Below, piece after piece: positions 1-7,661 of a stretch of DNA of 30,311 nucleotides. A model generated the notes under the pieces. It saw nothing but the letters and a program-made list of their open reading frames with translations. It was not told the DNA's origin and did not search any database. The stretch's first letter is position 1; each line of letters opens with the position of its first letter. Origin of the DNA: JBBQNJ01 sp038329845 (GTDB lineage Bacteria > Planctomycetota > Phycisphaerae > Tepidisphaerales > Tepidisphaeraceae); assembly GCA_038329845.1 (NCBI GenBank), contig JBBQNJ010000064.1:1-30311 (forward strand), given 5' to 3'. The position numbers and the translations under genes were made by a program.

Positions 1-118
1 CGTCTTCCAGGTCGTCACGCGCTTTTTCAAGCCGGTTTTCCAGCAGGCCCTTCACGTCGTCGGCGTCAAAGCCATCGAGCGCGCCGCTGGTGTAGCCCCC
101 ATTATGACAGGAGGCCAT
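1..118 (-). CDS. 5' end of an unknown gene, cut by the window edge
   Basis: An open frame runs on the minus strand from an ATG at 118 to the window edge, 39 full codons. It begins MASCHNGGYTSGALDGF and continues as a charged, probably helical stretch (KGLLENRLEKARDDLED). An in-frame stop lies at 131-133, just upstream of the ATG, so the reading frame really starts here and is not an internal piece of a longer gene. No family is recognised from this short part. It is divergent from the transporter at 341. No clear Shine-Dalgarno precedes the ATG. Confidence 0.5.
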   Translation of the reverse strand, partial: MASCHNGGYTSGALDGFDADDVKGLLENRLEKARDDLED

Positions 119-340
119 GCTTCGCGCAAGTTAATGTAAGATACTTCAACAGCGCGGCTTATAGATTAACCGAATGGCATTCGGGACAGGCACTATGGAT
201 GTCACCTTTTCTGCCGCGGCCGGGGGGATAGTCTGGATATCCCCTTCGTCGCCCGCTAGATGTCTTCCTCTTCGCCTGACGCTTCGGATATGCCGGTCTT
301 TTGCAATGGGGGCGGGGCGGGGGCATGATCTTCGCCGGGC

Positions 341-1618
341 ATGGCGAGTGAGGATCCGACAGCTCGGGAATTGACCACGGCGGACCGATTGCCCGGGGCG
401 CGGCCGGCGCTGGTGCTGCTGTTGGGGATCAATCTCTTCAACTACATCGACCGCTACATCCTGGCGGCGGTGGCGATCCCGATCCAAAACGAGTTCGGCA
501 TCTCCAAGACTCGGATGGGGTCGCTGGTGACGGCGTTTCTCATCACGTACATGGTGGTGTCGCCGGTCTTCGGATGGCTGGCCGATCGGATGTCGCGCTG
601 GATCATCGTCGGGTCGGGCGTGATCGTCTGGAGTTTGGCCAGCGGCGGGTCGGGGCTGGCGTGGAGCTTCGCATCGCTGGCGGTCATGCGATGCCTGATC
701 GGCGTGGGAGAAGCGGCCTACGGGCCGGTGGCGCCGACGTTGATCTCCGATTTGTATCCGATCAGCGTGCGCGGCAAGGTGCTGGCGTGGTTCTATGCGG
801 CCATTCCGGTGGGAAGCGCGTTGGGGTTCGTCATCGGTGGATTTTTCGCCAATCAACACTGGCATTGGGCATTTTTTCTGACGGTTCCGCCGGGGATTTT
901 GCTGGGGCTGATCTGCTTTTTCATGCGCGAGCCGGCCCGGGGGTTGAGCGAGTCGGCCACGGCGCCGCCGGCCGCCCGCACCCGGGCGACGATGCGCGAC
1001 TATCTCCAGTTGCTGAAAAACCGCTCGTATGTGCTGAACACCATTGCCATGACGCTGATGACCTTCGCCATCGGAGGCGTGGCGTTTTGGATGCCCAGTT
1101 ACCTGATCCAGGAGCGCGGACTGGGTGAAAAGGCGGCCAACAGCGGCTTCGGTGCGATGGTGGTCGTGGCCGGTCTGCTGGCCACACTCTCGGGCGGCTG
1201 GGCGGGGGATGCGCTGCGCAAGCGTTTCGGGGGTTCCTACTTCCTGGTCTCTGCCGGGGGGATGCTGCTGGGATTTCCCATGTTGCTGCTGTTGCTGGTT
1301 ACGCCTTTCCCCTGGTGCTGGGGGGTGATGTTCCTCACGGTCTTCGCGTTGTTTTTCAACACCGGCCCGAGCAACACGGCACTGGCCAACGTCACCCCCG
1401 CGTCGATCCGCGCCACCGCATTCGCGGTCAACATTTTCATCATCCATGCCCTGGGCGATGCGCTCAGCCCGGCGGTCATCGGCTATATCGCCGACCGCGC
1501 CAGCCTGGGCGTCGCCTTCGCGTCCCTCGGCGGGACAATCTTCCTCGGCGGGGGGGTCTGGCTGTGGGGATCGCGATACCTCGCCGAAGACACCCGCCGC
1601 GCCAGCGGGGAAATGTGA
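341..1618 (+). CDS. MFS transporter, Spinster-like
   Basis: A 425-residue inner-membrane transporter of the major facilitator superfamily. The first membrane segment carries LFNYIDRYILAAV, the hallmark of the Spinster-like branch (N-x-x-D-R in helix 1). The loop after helix 2 has GWLADRMSR, the MFS motif A (G-x-L-A-D-R). Helix 4-5 shows RCLIGVGEAAYGPVAPTLISD, also typical of this branch. About twelve hydrophobic segments are visible, with a polar central loop near residues 195-225. Substrates of bacterial Spinster-like carriers are poorly defined (organic anions, lipids or sugars are suggested), so no substrate is assigned. The start is the first ATG in frame; no strong ribosome site is seen. 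The minus strand carries a long shadow frame across this gene. The toxin-antitoxin pair follows 77 bases downstream and need not be cotranscribed. Confidence 0.9.
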   Translation: MASEDPTARELTTADRLPGARPALVLLLGINLFNYIDRYILAAVAIPIQNEFGISKTRMGSLVTAFLITYMVVSPVFGWLADRMSRWIIVGSGVIVWSLASGGSGLAWSFASLAVMRCLIGVGEAAYGPVAPTLISDLYPISVRGKVLAWFYAAIPVGSALGFVIGGFFANQHWHWAFFLTVPPGILLGLICFFMREPARGLSESATAPPAARTRATMRDYLQLLKNRSYVLNTIAMTLMTFAIGGVAFWMPSYLIQERGLGEKAANSGFGAMVVVAGLLATLSGGWAGDALRKRFGGSYFLVSAGGMLLGFPMLLLLLVTPFPWCWGVMFLTVFALFFNTGPSNTALANVTPASIRATAFAVNIFIIHALGDALSPAVIGYIADRASLGVAFASLGGTIFLGGGVWLWGSRYLAEDTRRASGEM

Positions 1619-1695
1619 CTCGTCCCAGCGATTGATTCGTCCGCGAGGCTTCGATCGAGTATGATTAGGCGACCTATTCTTGAGGCGGTGCCGAG

Positions 1696-1923
1696 ATGGT
1701 GCATGTGCATGCGGCGACATACAAAGACGGCGTATTCAAGCCTGATCGGCAACCCGACTTGTGCGACAGCGCGCGGGTTCGACTCGTGGTGGAAACCTTG
1801 GATTCGCTCGAAGCGGCACGAGCCGAAGCGTCCTGGGCGACGCTCGAGCGGCTGTGGAAGTCTTCCAATTTTAATTCCGGCGGCAATCGTCTGACACGCG
1901 ATCAACTGCATGAACGCCGTTGA
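1696..1923 (+). CDS. Antitoxin of the AF2212/DUF104-like type
   Basis: A 75-residue protein. The N-terminus (VHAATYKDGVFKPDRQPDL followed by a hydrophobic strand) matches the small AF2212-like antitoxin fold, in which the pattern Y-x-x-G-x-x-x-P recurs. The C-terminus SGGNRLTRDQLHERR is the sort of tail seen on VapB-type partners of PIN toxins and probably binds the toxin. The stop overlaps the start of the toxin frame at 1910 by 14 bases, the usual coupled arrangement. A weak purine-rich ribosome site (gccgag) precedes the ATG. Because the toxin frame is interrupted twice, this antitoxin may now be an orphan. Confidence 0.75.
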   Translation: MVHVHAATYKDGVFKPDRQPDLCDSARVRLVVETLDSLEAARAEASWATLERLWKSSNFNSGGNRLTRDQLHERR

Positions 1924-2329
1924 CACCAACGTCCTGTTGTAATCCATCGACCGCGATGAGTCTGCCAAGCGGCTCCAATCGCAGCGGCTCTTGCAACGGC
2001 TGCGTTGCGACTTCGAGCCGACCATTCTGCTCTGGCAGGTGCTGGGCGAACTGACTTAACAGTTGCGCCGCTGGCGCGTCCAAGGCCGCCTGACGCAGAT
2101 TGAATTCTCGGAGCATCTAGCATCGTTCCGGCACCTGTTTTCCCTCGTCATGCCGACGCCCGAAGCGTTCGGTGCCGCGATCGACCTTTCCGAACGATTT
2201 GGCCTATCGCATTGGGATAGCATGATCCTGGGAGCCTGCCGCGACGCCGGCGTGATCTGTTTGTTCACCGAAGACATGGGCGCGCCGCGTACGATCGACG
2301 GGATCGAACTGGTCAACCCTTTCGCGTGA
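1910..2329 (+). pseudogene. PIN-domain toxin (VapC-like) with two in-frame stops
   Basis: Reading from ATG 1910 gives MNAVDTNVLL, then TAA at 1940-1942, then a continuous frame to a second TAA at 2057-2059, then an open frame to the TGA at 2327-2329. Joined, this is about 140 residues, the normal length of a PIN ribonuclease. The acidic residues expected of the active site are all still present: D in VDTNVLL, E in WQVLGEL, D in SHWDSMILGA and D in LFTEDMG. The first stop replaces the position usually occupied by Tyr in DTNVLVYA. So the frame is conserved and the damage is limited to two single-codon stops, which points to recent inactivation. Readthrough cannot be excluded, but many ordinary genes here end in TAA or TAG, so recoding is unlikely. 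It overlaps the antitoxin gene by 14 bases. Confidence 0.85.
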
Positions 2330-2402
2330 ACTTCACGTATTCCGTCAGTTCCACCCTTGGCTTCGTCGGTGTTGGGCGGCCGAAAAAGCTGATCTACATG
2401 AA

Positions 2403-3533
2403 CTATTCCCCGATTCTCTGTGGATCGGCCAGGCGATAGCTGGTGCTGCGTCCGCCGGAGGAGTTGGGGATCAGGATTCGGCGATCCAGCAGTTCCGTGA
2501 TGTCTCGCAGGGCGGTGTCATTCGAGCATTCGGCGAGTTTCGCGTACTTCGATGAAGTGAGAAAGCCCTTGAAGTCGTCGAGAAGGCGGTTGATGACTTG
2601 TCGTTGCCGCGGCCGGATTGGTTCGCGGTTGATTCGTTGCCATAGTCGCGCCTTGTACAGAACCGACGCCAGCGCCCGCTCGCTGCTGTCCAGAGCGCGG
2701 CTCAGACATCCCAGGAACCAGTCGAGCCAGCGGGTGATGTCCAAGTCGCCTCGCTGGGCGGATTCAAGCTGGCGGTAGTAGTCCTTTCGCTCGGCCTCGA
2801 TTTGCCAGGACATGCTGTAAAAGCGATCCGGGCTGCGATCGGCGGCGCACAAAACGCGGTCGGCGATCGCTCGGGCGATGCGTCCGTTGCCGTCATCGAA
2901 TGGGTGTAGAGTGACGAACCAGAGGTGTGCGATCGCCGCGTTGATCACCGGGTCGTCAGGATTGGGGGTGTTGAACCATCTAAGGAGTCGGGCCGTTTCG
3001 AGTTCCAATCGAACCGCCGAGGGGGCTTCAAAATGGATGGTCTCATGTCCCAGGGGACCGGAGACGACGCGCATGGTGCCCGACTCCATGCCGCGCCAGG
3101 CGCCGACCGTAATCGATTGCATCCCGCTGCGTCCGGTCGGAAATAATGCCGCATGCCAGGAAAACAGGCGTTCGCGCGAAAGCGGCATCGCGAAGTTGCT
3201 AGTGGCGTCGAGCATCATTTCGACCACCCCCTGGACATCGCGGCCCGCTTTGGGCAATCCCGCTGCGTCGATCCCCAGGCGACAGGCGATCGACGATCGG
3301 ACTTCTTCGGCGTTGAGTTCCTCGCCTTCGATCGCGGAGGTCTTGACGACCTCGCGGGTCATGGATTCGAGGGTGGCCTGCTGACGCGACTCGAAGCCGA
3401 GCATTTTCATTTTCCCGAGCAACAGGCCCTGTTTGTGTCGCACAGCGGCCAACGGAACGGCTAGAACGGCGGCGTTCCAACCAAATGCCGGCCAATCAGG
3501 GTCGTCATAGATGTATCGATCGGTACGATTCAT
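2403..3533 (-). CDS. Fic family protein with N-terminal inhibitory motif
   Basis: A 376-residue Fic protein. Fic enzymes usually transfer AMP from ATP to a target hydroxyl. The active-site motif HPFDDGNGRIAR is complete at residues 210-221, including the catalytic His, the acidic Mg-binding residue position and the two Arg/Gly positions. The inhibitory helix motif T-x-x-x-E-G is present at residues 65-70 (TSAIEG), placing it in the class with the inhibitor at the N-terminus of the same chain. The N-terminus (YIYDDPDWPAFGW) matches the DUF4172-like domain often found before Fic. The C-terminus (about 290-376) looks like a winged helix (SSKYAKLAECSNDTALRDITELLDRRIL). The ATG at 3533 is chosen because family members begin just before the DPDWP motif; an upstream in-frame ATG at 3566 is possible. 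It is convergent with the broken toxin gene. Confidence 0.9.
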   Translation of the reverse strand: MNRTDRYIYDDPDWPAFGWNAAVLAVPLAAVRHKQGLLLGKMKMLGFESRQQATLESMTREVVKTSAIEGEELNAEEVRSSIACRLGIDAAGLPKAGRDVQGVVEMMLDATSNFAMPLSRERLFSWHAALFPTGRSGMQSITVGAWRGMESGTMRVVSGPLGHETIHFEAPSAVRLELETARLLRWFNTPNPDDPVINAAIAHLWFVTLHPFDDGNGRIARAIADRVLCAADRSPDRFYSMSWQIEAERKDYYRQLESAQRGDLDITRWLDWFLGCLSRALDSSERALASVLYKARLWQRINREPIRPRQRQVINRLLDDFKGFLTSSKYAKLAECSNDTALRDITELLDRRILIPNSSGGRSTSYRLADPQRIGE

Positions 3534-3700
3534 TCCTGCTGGGATCGTACGGCATAATCGACGCATTTTCCGCGGTGATTAGGGATGATATTCGCCGCAT
3601 CTCGGGAGATGGCCAGTCTGTTTCACGCGCAAGTGCGGGGGCGAACGGTATTTGGTGCGCAAGAGATTGGATTTGAGATTTGAGAGTTTCCGACCCGCTT

Positions 3701-3753
3701 GGGTGGGGGGCGGGGGGGCGGCCAAGGCGGTTGGGGGGCTGGGGGGTTGGGGG
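3701..3753 (+). repeat. G-run tract, possible G-quadruplex
   Basis: The plus strand has six separate runs of three to seven G residues within about 53 bases, interrupted by short T, C or CCAA pieces. Four or more such runs with short loops fit the pattern of an intramolecular G-quadruplex. It lies about 230 bases upstream of the sigma-54-like promoter of the flagellar cluster and about 170 bases upstream of the divergent Fic gene. No function can be read from sequence. Confidence 0.45.
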
Positions 3754-3980
3754 AACGCGTGATTCGCTAAAATGGATCGCGTCACGCCGATGGACGCGGT
3801 CTCCGACGGAGTTGGGGGAGCGCATGATCCGCCGAGTTAAGTCGCAGGTTCTGCGGGTTGAACGCGATGAGGCGAGGGGACTGATTCTCGGTCGCAACGC
3901 CGTTTCAAGAAGTCATAAGACCATTTTGATAAGCTGGTTACGAATTAGTTATTGCGACGATGCGAGCAAGAGTTGTGCTT

Positions 3981-3996
3981 TGGCACGCGGGTTGAA
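3981..3996 (+). promoter_or_regulatory. Sigma-54 promoter ahead of the flagellar cluster
   Basis: TGGCACG, four bases, TTGAA matches the sigma-54 consensus TGGCACG-N4-TTGCW except at one or two positions of the -12 box, and keeps the GG and spacing. It lies 73 bases upstream of the ATG at 4069, a sensible leader length. Sigma-54 control of rod and hook genes is known in several phyla, so the position supports the call. A second TGGCACG starts 22 bases downstream but has no matching -12 box. Confidence 0.65.
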
Positions 3997-4068
3997 TGGG
4001 CGTGGCACGCGACCGGCTGGCCGAGGATCACGCCGGGGTCGCGTTTAGGTGCGAACGAAGGAGTTGCC

Positions 4069-4506
4069 ATGGATGGCCTGGATCGGGAGTTTGGCGCTGA
4101 ATTGGGACGATGGATCGTCGAGGCGGCGCAACTGGCGGTGCGGTTGCATCGAGAGATCGATGCCGGTCGGGAAATGACCGTCGCGGCGCTGGAATGCAGG
4201 AGTGAAGTGGCGGTGCCGGAAAATGTTGCCGCGTGGGATGCCATGGAAGGCGACCCGGAAACAAGCCGATCGTCAGGGGTCGATCGTGCCGGCGGGCCTG
4301 CCGCAGCGCAGTCGGTCGCTGCGCGGTCGGTCGCTGCGCGGTCGGTCGCTGCGCGGTCGGCCACGGCGCGGTCGGCCACGGCGCGATCGGTCACGGCGCG
4401 GTTGGCCACGGCGCGATCGGCCACGGCGCGATCGGTCGCTGCGCGGTCGGCTGCTGACGTGATCTGCACCGGCGATATTCGTGATGTGATCCGGGAGGCC
4501 GCATGA
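4069..4506 (+). CDS. Unknown protein with pentapeptide repeats, coupled to flgF
   Basis: A 145-residue protein of unknown function. The start ATG at 4069 is favoured because AGGAG lies seven bases upstream; an earlier in-frame start at 3952 overlaps the promoter. Residues 1-80 are a mainly helical, acidic part (FGAELGRWIVEAAQLAVRLHREID) of ordinary appearance. Residues 82-126 are nine copies of a five-residue repeat of the form S-V/A-A/T-A-R, encoded by 15-base DNA repeats. The last 20 residues are non-repetitive (ADVICTGDIRDVIREAA). The stop codon overlaps the flgF start in the sequence ATGA, so translation of the two is probably coupled. The alternating small and Arg residues make the middle strongly basic and probably disordered. 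Its position suggests a role in rod or basal-body assembly, but that is inference from context only. No signal peptide or membrane segment is seen. Confidence 0.65.
   Translation: MDGLDREFGAELGRWIVEAAQLAVRLHREIDAGREMTVAALECRSEVAVPENVAAWDAMEGDPETSRSSGVDRAGGPAAAQSVAARSVAARSVAARSATARSATARSVTARLATARSATARSVAARSAADVICTGDIRDVIREAA
4312..4446 (+). repeat. Nine 15-bp tandem repeats inside a coding region
   Basis: Nine consecutive 15-base units of the form TCGGYCRCKGCGCGR fill 4312-4446, and a decayed tenth begins at 4447. Units 1-3 and 9 read GTCGCT, units 4-8 carry GCCACG or GTCACG. The unit length is a multiple of three, so copy number can change without a frameshift. Confidence 0.9.
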
Positions 4507-5291
4507 TCTACGGGATGTATCTGTCGGCTAGCGGGGTGGTCGCCAATTCGTATCGCCAGGACGTGATCGCCAATAATCTGGCCAACGCCGAGACCAACGG
4601 ATTCAAGCGAGACCTGCCGATGTTCCGCCAGCGCCTCACGGAGGCGCAGCAGCGCCGGTTGTCGGGCGGGGGCGGGGGGAACACCAACGCGATGCTTGAG
4701 GCTCTGGGCGGAGGGCTGCTGGCCACGCGAACCGCGGTCGATTCGAGCCAGGGCGAGCTCGAGCCGACCCACAACGAGAAGGATCTGGCGATCGAGGGTC
4801 AGGGGTATTTCGCCGTGCGCGATGCGGCGGGGAATGTGAAATTGACGCGCGACGGGCGATTCATGGTTGATGCCCAGGGTCAGCTCAGCGTCGCCAACGG
4901 CCGCGGCGAGCGGGTGCTGGACGCCAAGGGCAAACCCATTTTCATCGATGGGCGCCTGCCGCTGGGGATCGACCAGGATGGGTCGATCACGCAGGCCGGG
5001 CGGACGGTGGGGCAGGTGGGGGTGTTCGACGTACCGGACCGATCCCGCTTGACGAAATCGGGCGGAACGATGCTGTCGTATCCCGGACTGACTAGCGATA
5101 CCGGGCCGCTGGCGGCGGCGACGGCCGCGACGGTGCGATCGGGATTTATCGAGCGGGCCAACGTCGATCCCACGACCGAGTTGACGGCCCTGATGGACGC
5201 CCAGCGCCAGCTCGAGGCCAATGCGAACATGATCCGCTACCAGGATCAGACGCTGGCCAAGCTGGTCAACGAAGTCGGGAAAATCGCGTGA
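4503..5291 (+). CDS. flgF: Flagellar rod protein FlgF
   Basis: A 262-residue flagellar basal-body rod protein. The N-terminus (DVIANNLANAETNGFKR) is the rod/hook family signature and the C-terminus (VDPTTELTALMDAQRQLEANANMIRYQDQTL) is the matching helical tail; both ends pair to form the coiled core of the rod. The central part has the shared FlgE/F/G strand region (DLAIEGQGYFAVRD, TRDGRFMVDAQGQL). It is assigned FlgF and not FlgG because it directly precedes a clearer FlgG, the usual order, and starts MIYGMYLSASG like FlgF. A Gly-rich insert (GGGGGN) lies near residue 56. FlgF is exported by the flagellar type III system and has no cleaved signal. Its ATG overlaps the stop of the upstream repeat protein. 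Confidence 0.92.
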   Translation: MIYGMYLSASGVVANSYRQDVIANNLANAETNGFKRDLPMFRQRLTEAQQRRLSGGGGGNTNAMLEALGGGLLATRTAVDSSQGELEPTHNEKDLAIEGQGYFAVRDAAGNVKLTRDGRFMVDAQGQLSVANGRGERVLDAKGKPIFIDGRLPLGIDQDGSITQAGRTVGQVGVFDVPDRSRLTKSGGTMLSYPGLTSDTGPLAAATAATVRSGFIERANVDPTTELTALMDAQRQLEANANMIRYQDQTLAKLVNEVGKIA

Positions 5292-5419
5292 TCGCGCGGA
5301 TAAATCGGGGCGATGATCGACTCGAGAGATCGCACCGGCGAAAATCGCCTGACTTCCGGGATGAATAGCTCAACGATCGGTCCGGTCGCGTCCGATAATG
5401 ATTTGCAGGAGAAGCACTC

Positions 5420-6229
5420 ATGGCGGTGATGGCGCTGAATTCGGCGGCGACGGGGCTAAAGGCGCTCTCCACGCGCATCGACGTGGCCGCGAACAATCTG
5501 GCTAACGCCGAGACCAATGCATTTAAGCGCAGCCGAGTGAACTTCGAGGATCTGATGTATGTGATGCTCAAGCAGCCGGGCACGACCAGCGGCTCGGGCG
5601 AGGTGTCGCCGGCGGGGATTTTCGTCGGCTTGGGCACGCGCATCAGCAATACGCAACTCGACCTCGAGCAAGGCCCGCTGGAGAATACGAATCGCCAGCT
5701 CGACGTGGGGATCGAGGGCAAGGGGTTTCTGAAGGTTAAGATCATGGACTCATTCGGGGACGGCATCGGCTACACCCGAAACGGGAACTTTTTCGTCAAC
5801 AACAAGGGAGAGCTGGTCCTGGGGATGGGGGACGGCTACAAGCTGATCCCGCCGATTCGCATCCCGACCGGGGCCACGGACATCTCGATCGCCCAGGATG
5901 GAACGATCGAGGTGCTTCGTCAAAACTCGACCAGCAAGACCGTGGTGGGACAGATCCAGATCAGCCAGTTCGTCAATCCCGAAGGATTGCGATTGCTTGG
6001 CGGAAGCATCTACACAGCCACCGACGCCAGCGGGCCGGCGATCGACAACAAGCCGGGCCAGGGCGGCACCGGGGTGCTGCTGCAGGGATTTCTGGAAGGA
6101 AGCAACGTCGATCCGGTGCGCGAACTGGTGGGGCTGATCAAGACACAACGGGCGTTCGAGCTGAACAGCCAGTCGATCCAGACCGCCGATCAGGCCCTGC
6201 AAACCGTGGCGAATCTCCGCAGGTACTAG
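5420..6229 (+). CDS. flgG: Flagellar distal rod protein FlgG
   Basis: A 269-residue distal rod protein, close to the usual 260. The N-terminus contains ALNSAATGLKAL and DVAANNLANAETNAFKRSRVNFEDLMY, the FlgG form of the rod signature. The C-terminus (GSNVDPVRELVGLIKTQRAFELNSQSIQTADQALQ) is almost textbook FlgG. The middle has DVGIEGKGFLKV and YTRNGNFFVNNKGEL. A ribosome site AGGAG lies ahead of the ATG. FlgG builds the rod that crosses the periplasm through the P and L rings encoded downstream. The 128-base gap after flgF has no gene and no clear promoter, so the two are probably cotranscribed. It ends in TAG. Confidence 0.95.
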   Translation: MAVMALNSAATGLKALSTRIDVAANNLANAETNAFKRSRVNFEDLMYVMLKQPGTTSGSGEVSPAGIFVGLGTRISNTQLDLEQGPLENTNRQLDVGIEGKGFLKVKIMDSFGDGIGYTRNGNFFVNNKGELVLGMGDGYKLIPPIRIPTGATDISIAQDGTIEVLRQNSTSKTVVGQIQISQFVNPEGLRLLGGSIYTATDASGPAIDNKPGQGGTGVLLQGFLEGSNVDPVRELVGLIKTQRAFELNSQSIQTADQALQTVANLRRY

Positions 6230-6290
6230 GCGCGGCGACGGTTGCGCCAGAGTGCATCGGCGGGCATGGAGTCACTCTCGAGCGGTAGCC

Positions 6291-7526
6291 ATGATGCACG
6301 GAAGACCTCTGGGACAACGTCGAACGATTGGGGCGCTGGTGATCCTGACGCTGCTGGCATGGGCCACGCAGACCCTGCTGTCGCAGCTCGGGTTCGGCGC
6401 CGAAGAGCGGTTTGTGGCAAGCGGGCTTTGCGGCGGCGCGACGATGGAACTTCGCGGGGAGGCGACGATCACCGGCACCGACGTGACGGTCCAGCAGATT
6501 TTTCGATGGTCCCAGGCCCAGGCCGATGCGGTTCGCCCGATCGCCGACCTGGTGCTGGCGCGGCTCGGCGACCGCACCCCTTTCGTGCGGATCACGCTCA
6601 TCGATGTCAAGCGGGTGCTGAGCGAGGCCGGGGCGAACCTGGCCATGCTGCAATTCGCCGGGGCGACGGCTTGCACGGTGTCGCGCTCGGATGCGCAATT
6701 CAACGAACAAGCGGCGATGGAACGATGGCTGGGAACGAAGATCGGCGCGGGCAGCGCCCCGGCCGCCGCGGGCGCGGTCCCGTCGAGTATCAGCGACGGT
6801 GCCAAGGGCGCATCAGCGCAGCAGGCGGCCGCAGTGATGGCATCGCCCGTTCTTTCCGCCGATTCCTCTGATGCGGTCGAGTCTCCCTATAAAAATTTGC
6901 GGCAAGTCCTGGTCGGCGAGATGGCGATCCGGTTGGGTCGCGCCGTCGAGTCCCTCCAACTTCATTTTGATCCCGCGGAGGAGCGCCTGCTGGCGTTGTC
7001 CGAACCGCATTTTCGTTTCCAGGCCGATCCGTGCGGCGGCCGCGGCCTGGGGGACGTGGCGTGGGACGTGATGGTGATTCCCAGCGGTCCGACGAGCGGC
7101 GCGGCGCGGAAGGTGCGCATCGCGGCCACCGCCCGGGCGTGGGAGAGCCAGCTTGTGATCGCACGGCCCGTTTCGCACCGGCAGATACTTCGGGCCGAAG
7201 ACGTCGTTGCCCGCCGTGCGCTGGTGGATCAACTGGAGGATGATCCGCTGTTGACGATCGAGCAGGTGGTCGGCGAGCAGGCGGCCCGCGATCTGAAGCC
7301 GGGGATGGTGTTGACGGCGCGGATGGTGGATGCAGCGCCGCTCGCCCGCAGCGGTCAGTTGGTGACGGTGCTGCTGAGCAGCGGGGCGGTGCAGATCAAG
7401 ACGGTGGGTCGGGCGGTCGAGGGGGGCAGCTACGGACAGTCGATCAAGGTGAAGAATGAGGCCAGCGGGGATGTATACGAAGTGACGCTGGTGGGTCCGC
7501 AGACCGGACGGTTGTCGGGCCGATAG
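6291..7526 (+). CDS. flgA: P-ring assembly chaperone FlgA
   Basis: A protein of about 411 residues, longer than the usual 220 or so. After a basic N-terminus a hydrophobic segment (IGALVILTLLAWATQTLL) acts as signal or anchor. The C-terminal 130 residues hold the SAF/FlgA fold: an AFP-like pair of strands beginning VSHRQILRAEDVVARRALVD, then KPGMVLTARMVDAAPLARSGQLVTV and a final part with VGRAVEGGSYGQSIKVKNEASGDVYEV. FlgA helps FlgI assemble the P ring in the periplasm. The long region between residues 30 and 270 has no clear family match and may be an extra periplasmic domain. The start is uncertain: ATG at 6291 or 6294 follows a weak GAGCGG, and an upstream in-frame ATG exists at 6252. The last 24 bases are part of a 35-base direct repeat with the intergenic region. 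Confidence 0.88.
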   Translation: MMHGRPLGQRRTIGALVILTLLAWATQTLLSQLGFGAEERFVASGLCGGATMELRGEATITGTDVTVQQIFRWSQAQADAVRPIADLVLARLGDRTPFVRITLIDVKRVLSEAGANLAMLQFAGATACTVSRSDAQFNEQAAMERWLGTKIGAGSAPAAAGAVPSSISDGAKGASAQQAAAVMASPVLSADSSDAVESPYKNLRQVLVGEMAIRLGRAVESLQLHFDPAEERLLALSEPHFRFQADPCGGRGLGDVAWDVMVIPSGPTSGAARKVRIAATARAWESQLVIARPVSHRQILRAEDVVARRALVDQLEDDPLLTIEQVVGEQAARDLKPGMVLTARMVDAAPLARSGQLVTVLLSSGAVQIKTVGRAVEGGSYGQSIKVKNEASGDVYEVTLVGPQTGRLSGR

Positions 7527-7607
7527 GCGAATGCGCGATGTCAGATCGCGGCGGAGTCCAGACGCGACTTGGACCGGACGATTGTCGGGCCGACAGGCGA
7601 ATGCGCG
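7503..7607 (+). repeat. 35-bp direct repeat of the flgA tail
   Basis: Bases 7503-7537 (the last codons and stop of flgA plus 11 bases) recur at 7573-7607 with 33 of 35 identical, an offset of exactly 70 bases. The differences are G to A at 7581 and T to C at 7594; the latter removes the TAG stop (GATAGG becomes GACAGG). The second copy is non-coding and lies just ahead of flgH. It looks like a small tandem duplication. Confidence 0.9.
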
Positions 7608-7661
7608 TCCGGGTGCCCAACCGGCCATCGATCGTGGAATCCCAAGTTTTCCGGAGTATTT

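Larger units (their letters stand above)
3534..4068. other. Long non-coding stretch before the flagellar cluster
   Basis: About 530 bases separate the divergent Fic gene from the first gene of the flagellar cluster. Short open frames exist but none has a recognisable protein or a convincing ribosome site. The visible contents are a G-rich tract at about 3701-3753 and a sigma-54-like promoter at 3981-3996. An upstream enhancer site for a sigma-54 activator would be expected in this stretch, but none was recognised by eye. Confidence 0.6.

Noticed and set aside
146..1720. A 524-residue open frame on the minus strand across the MFS gene
   Set aside because: It is low complexity (Arg, His, Gln, Pro), has no recognisable domain, and lies opposite a clear transporter. 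In high-GC DNA such shadow frames are common.
1940..2059. Stop codon reassignment as an explanation for the in-frame TAA codons
   Set aside because: Ordinary genes here end in TAA or TAG (for example flgG, csbD-like and the propeller gene), and no other gene contains such codons.
4312..4446. CRISPR array
   Set aside because: The units are 15 bp, contiguous and in frame with a gene, with no spacers.
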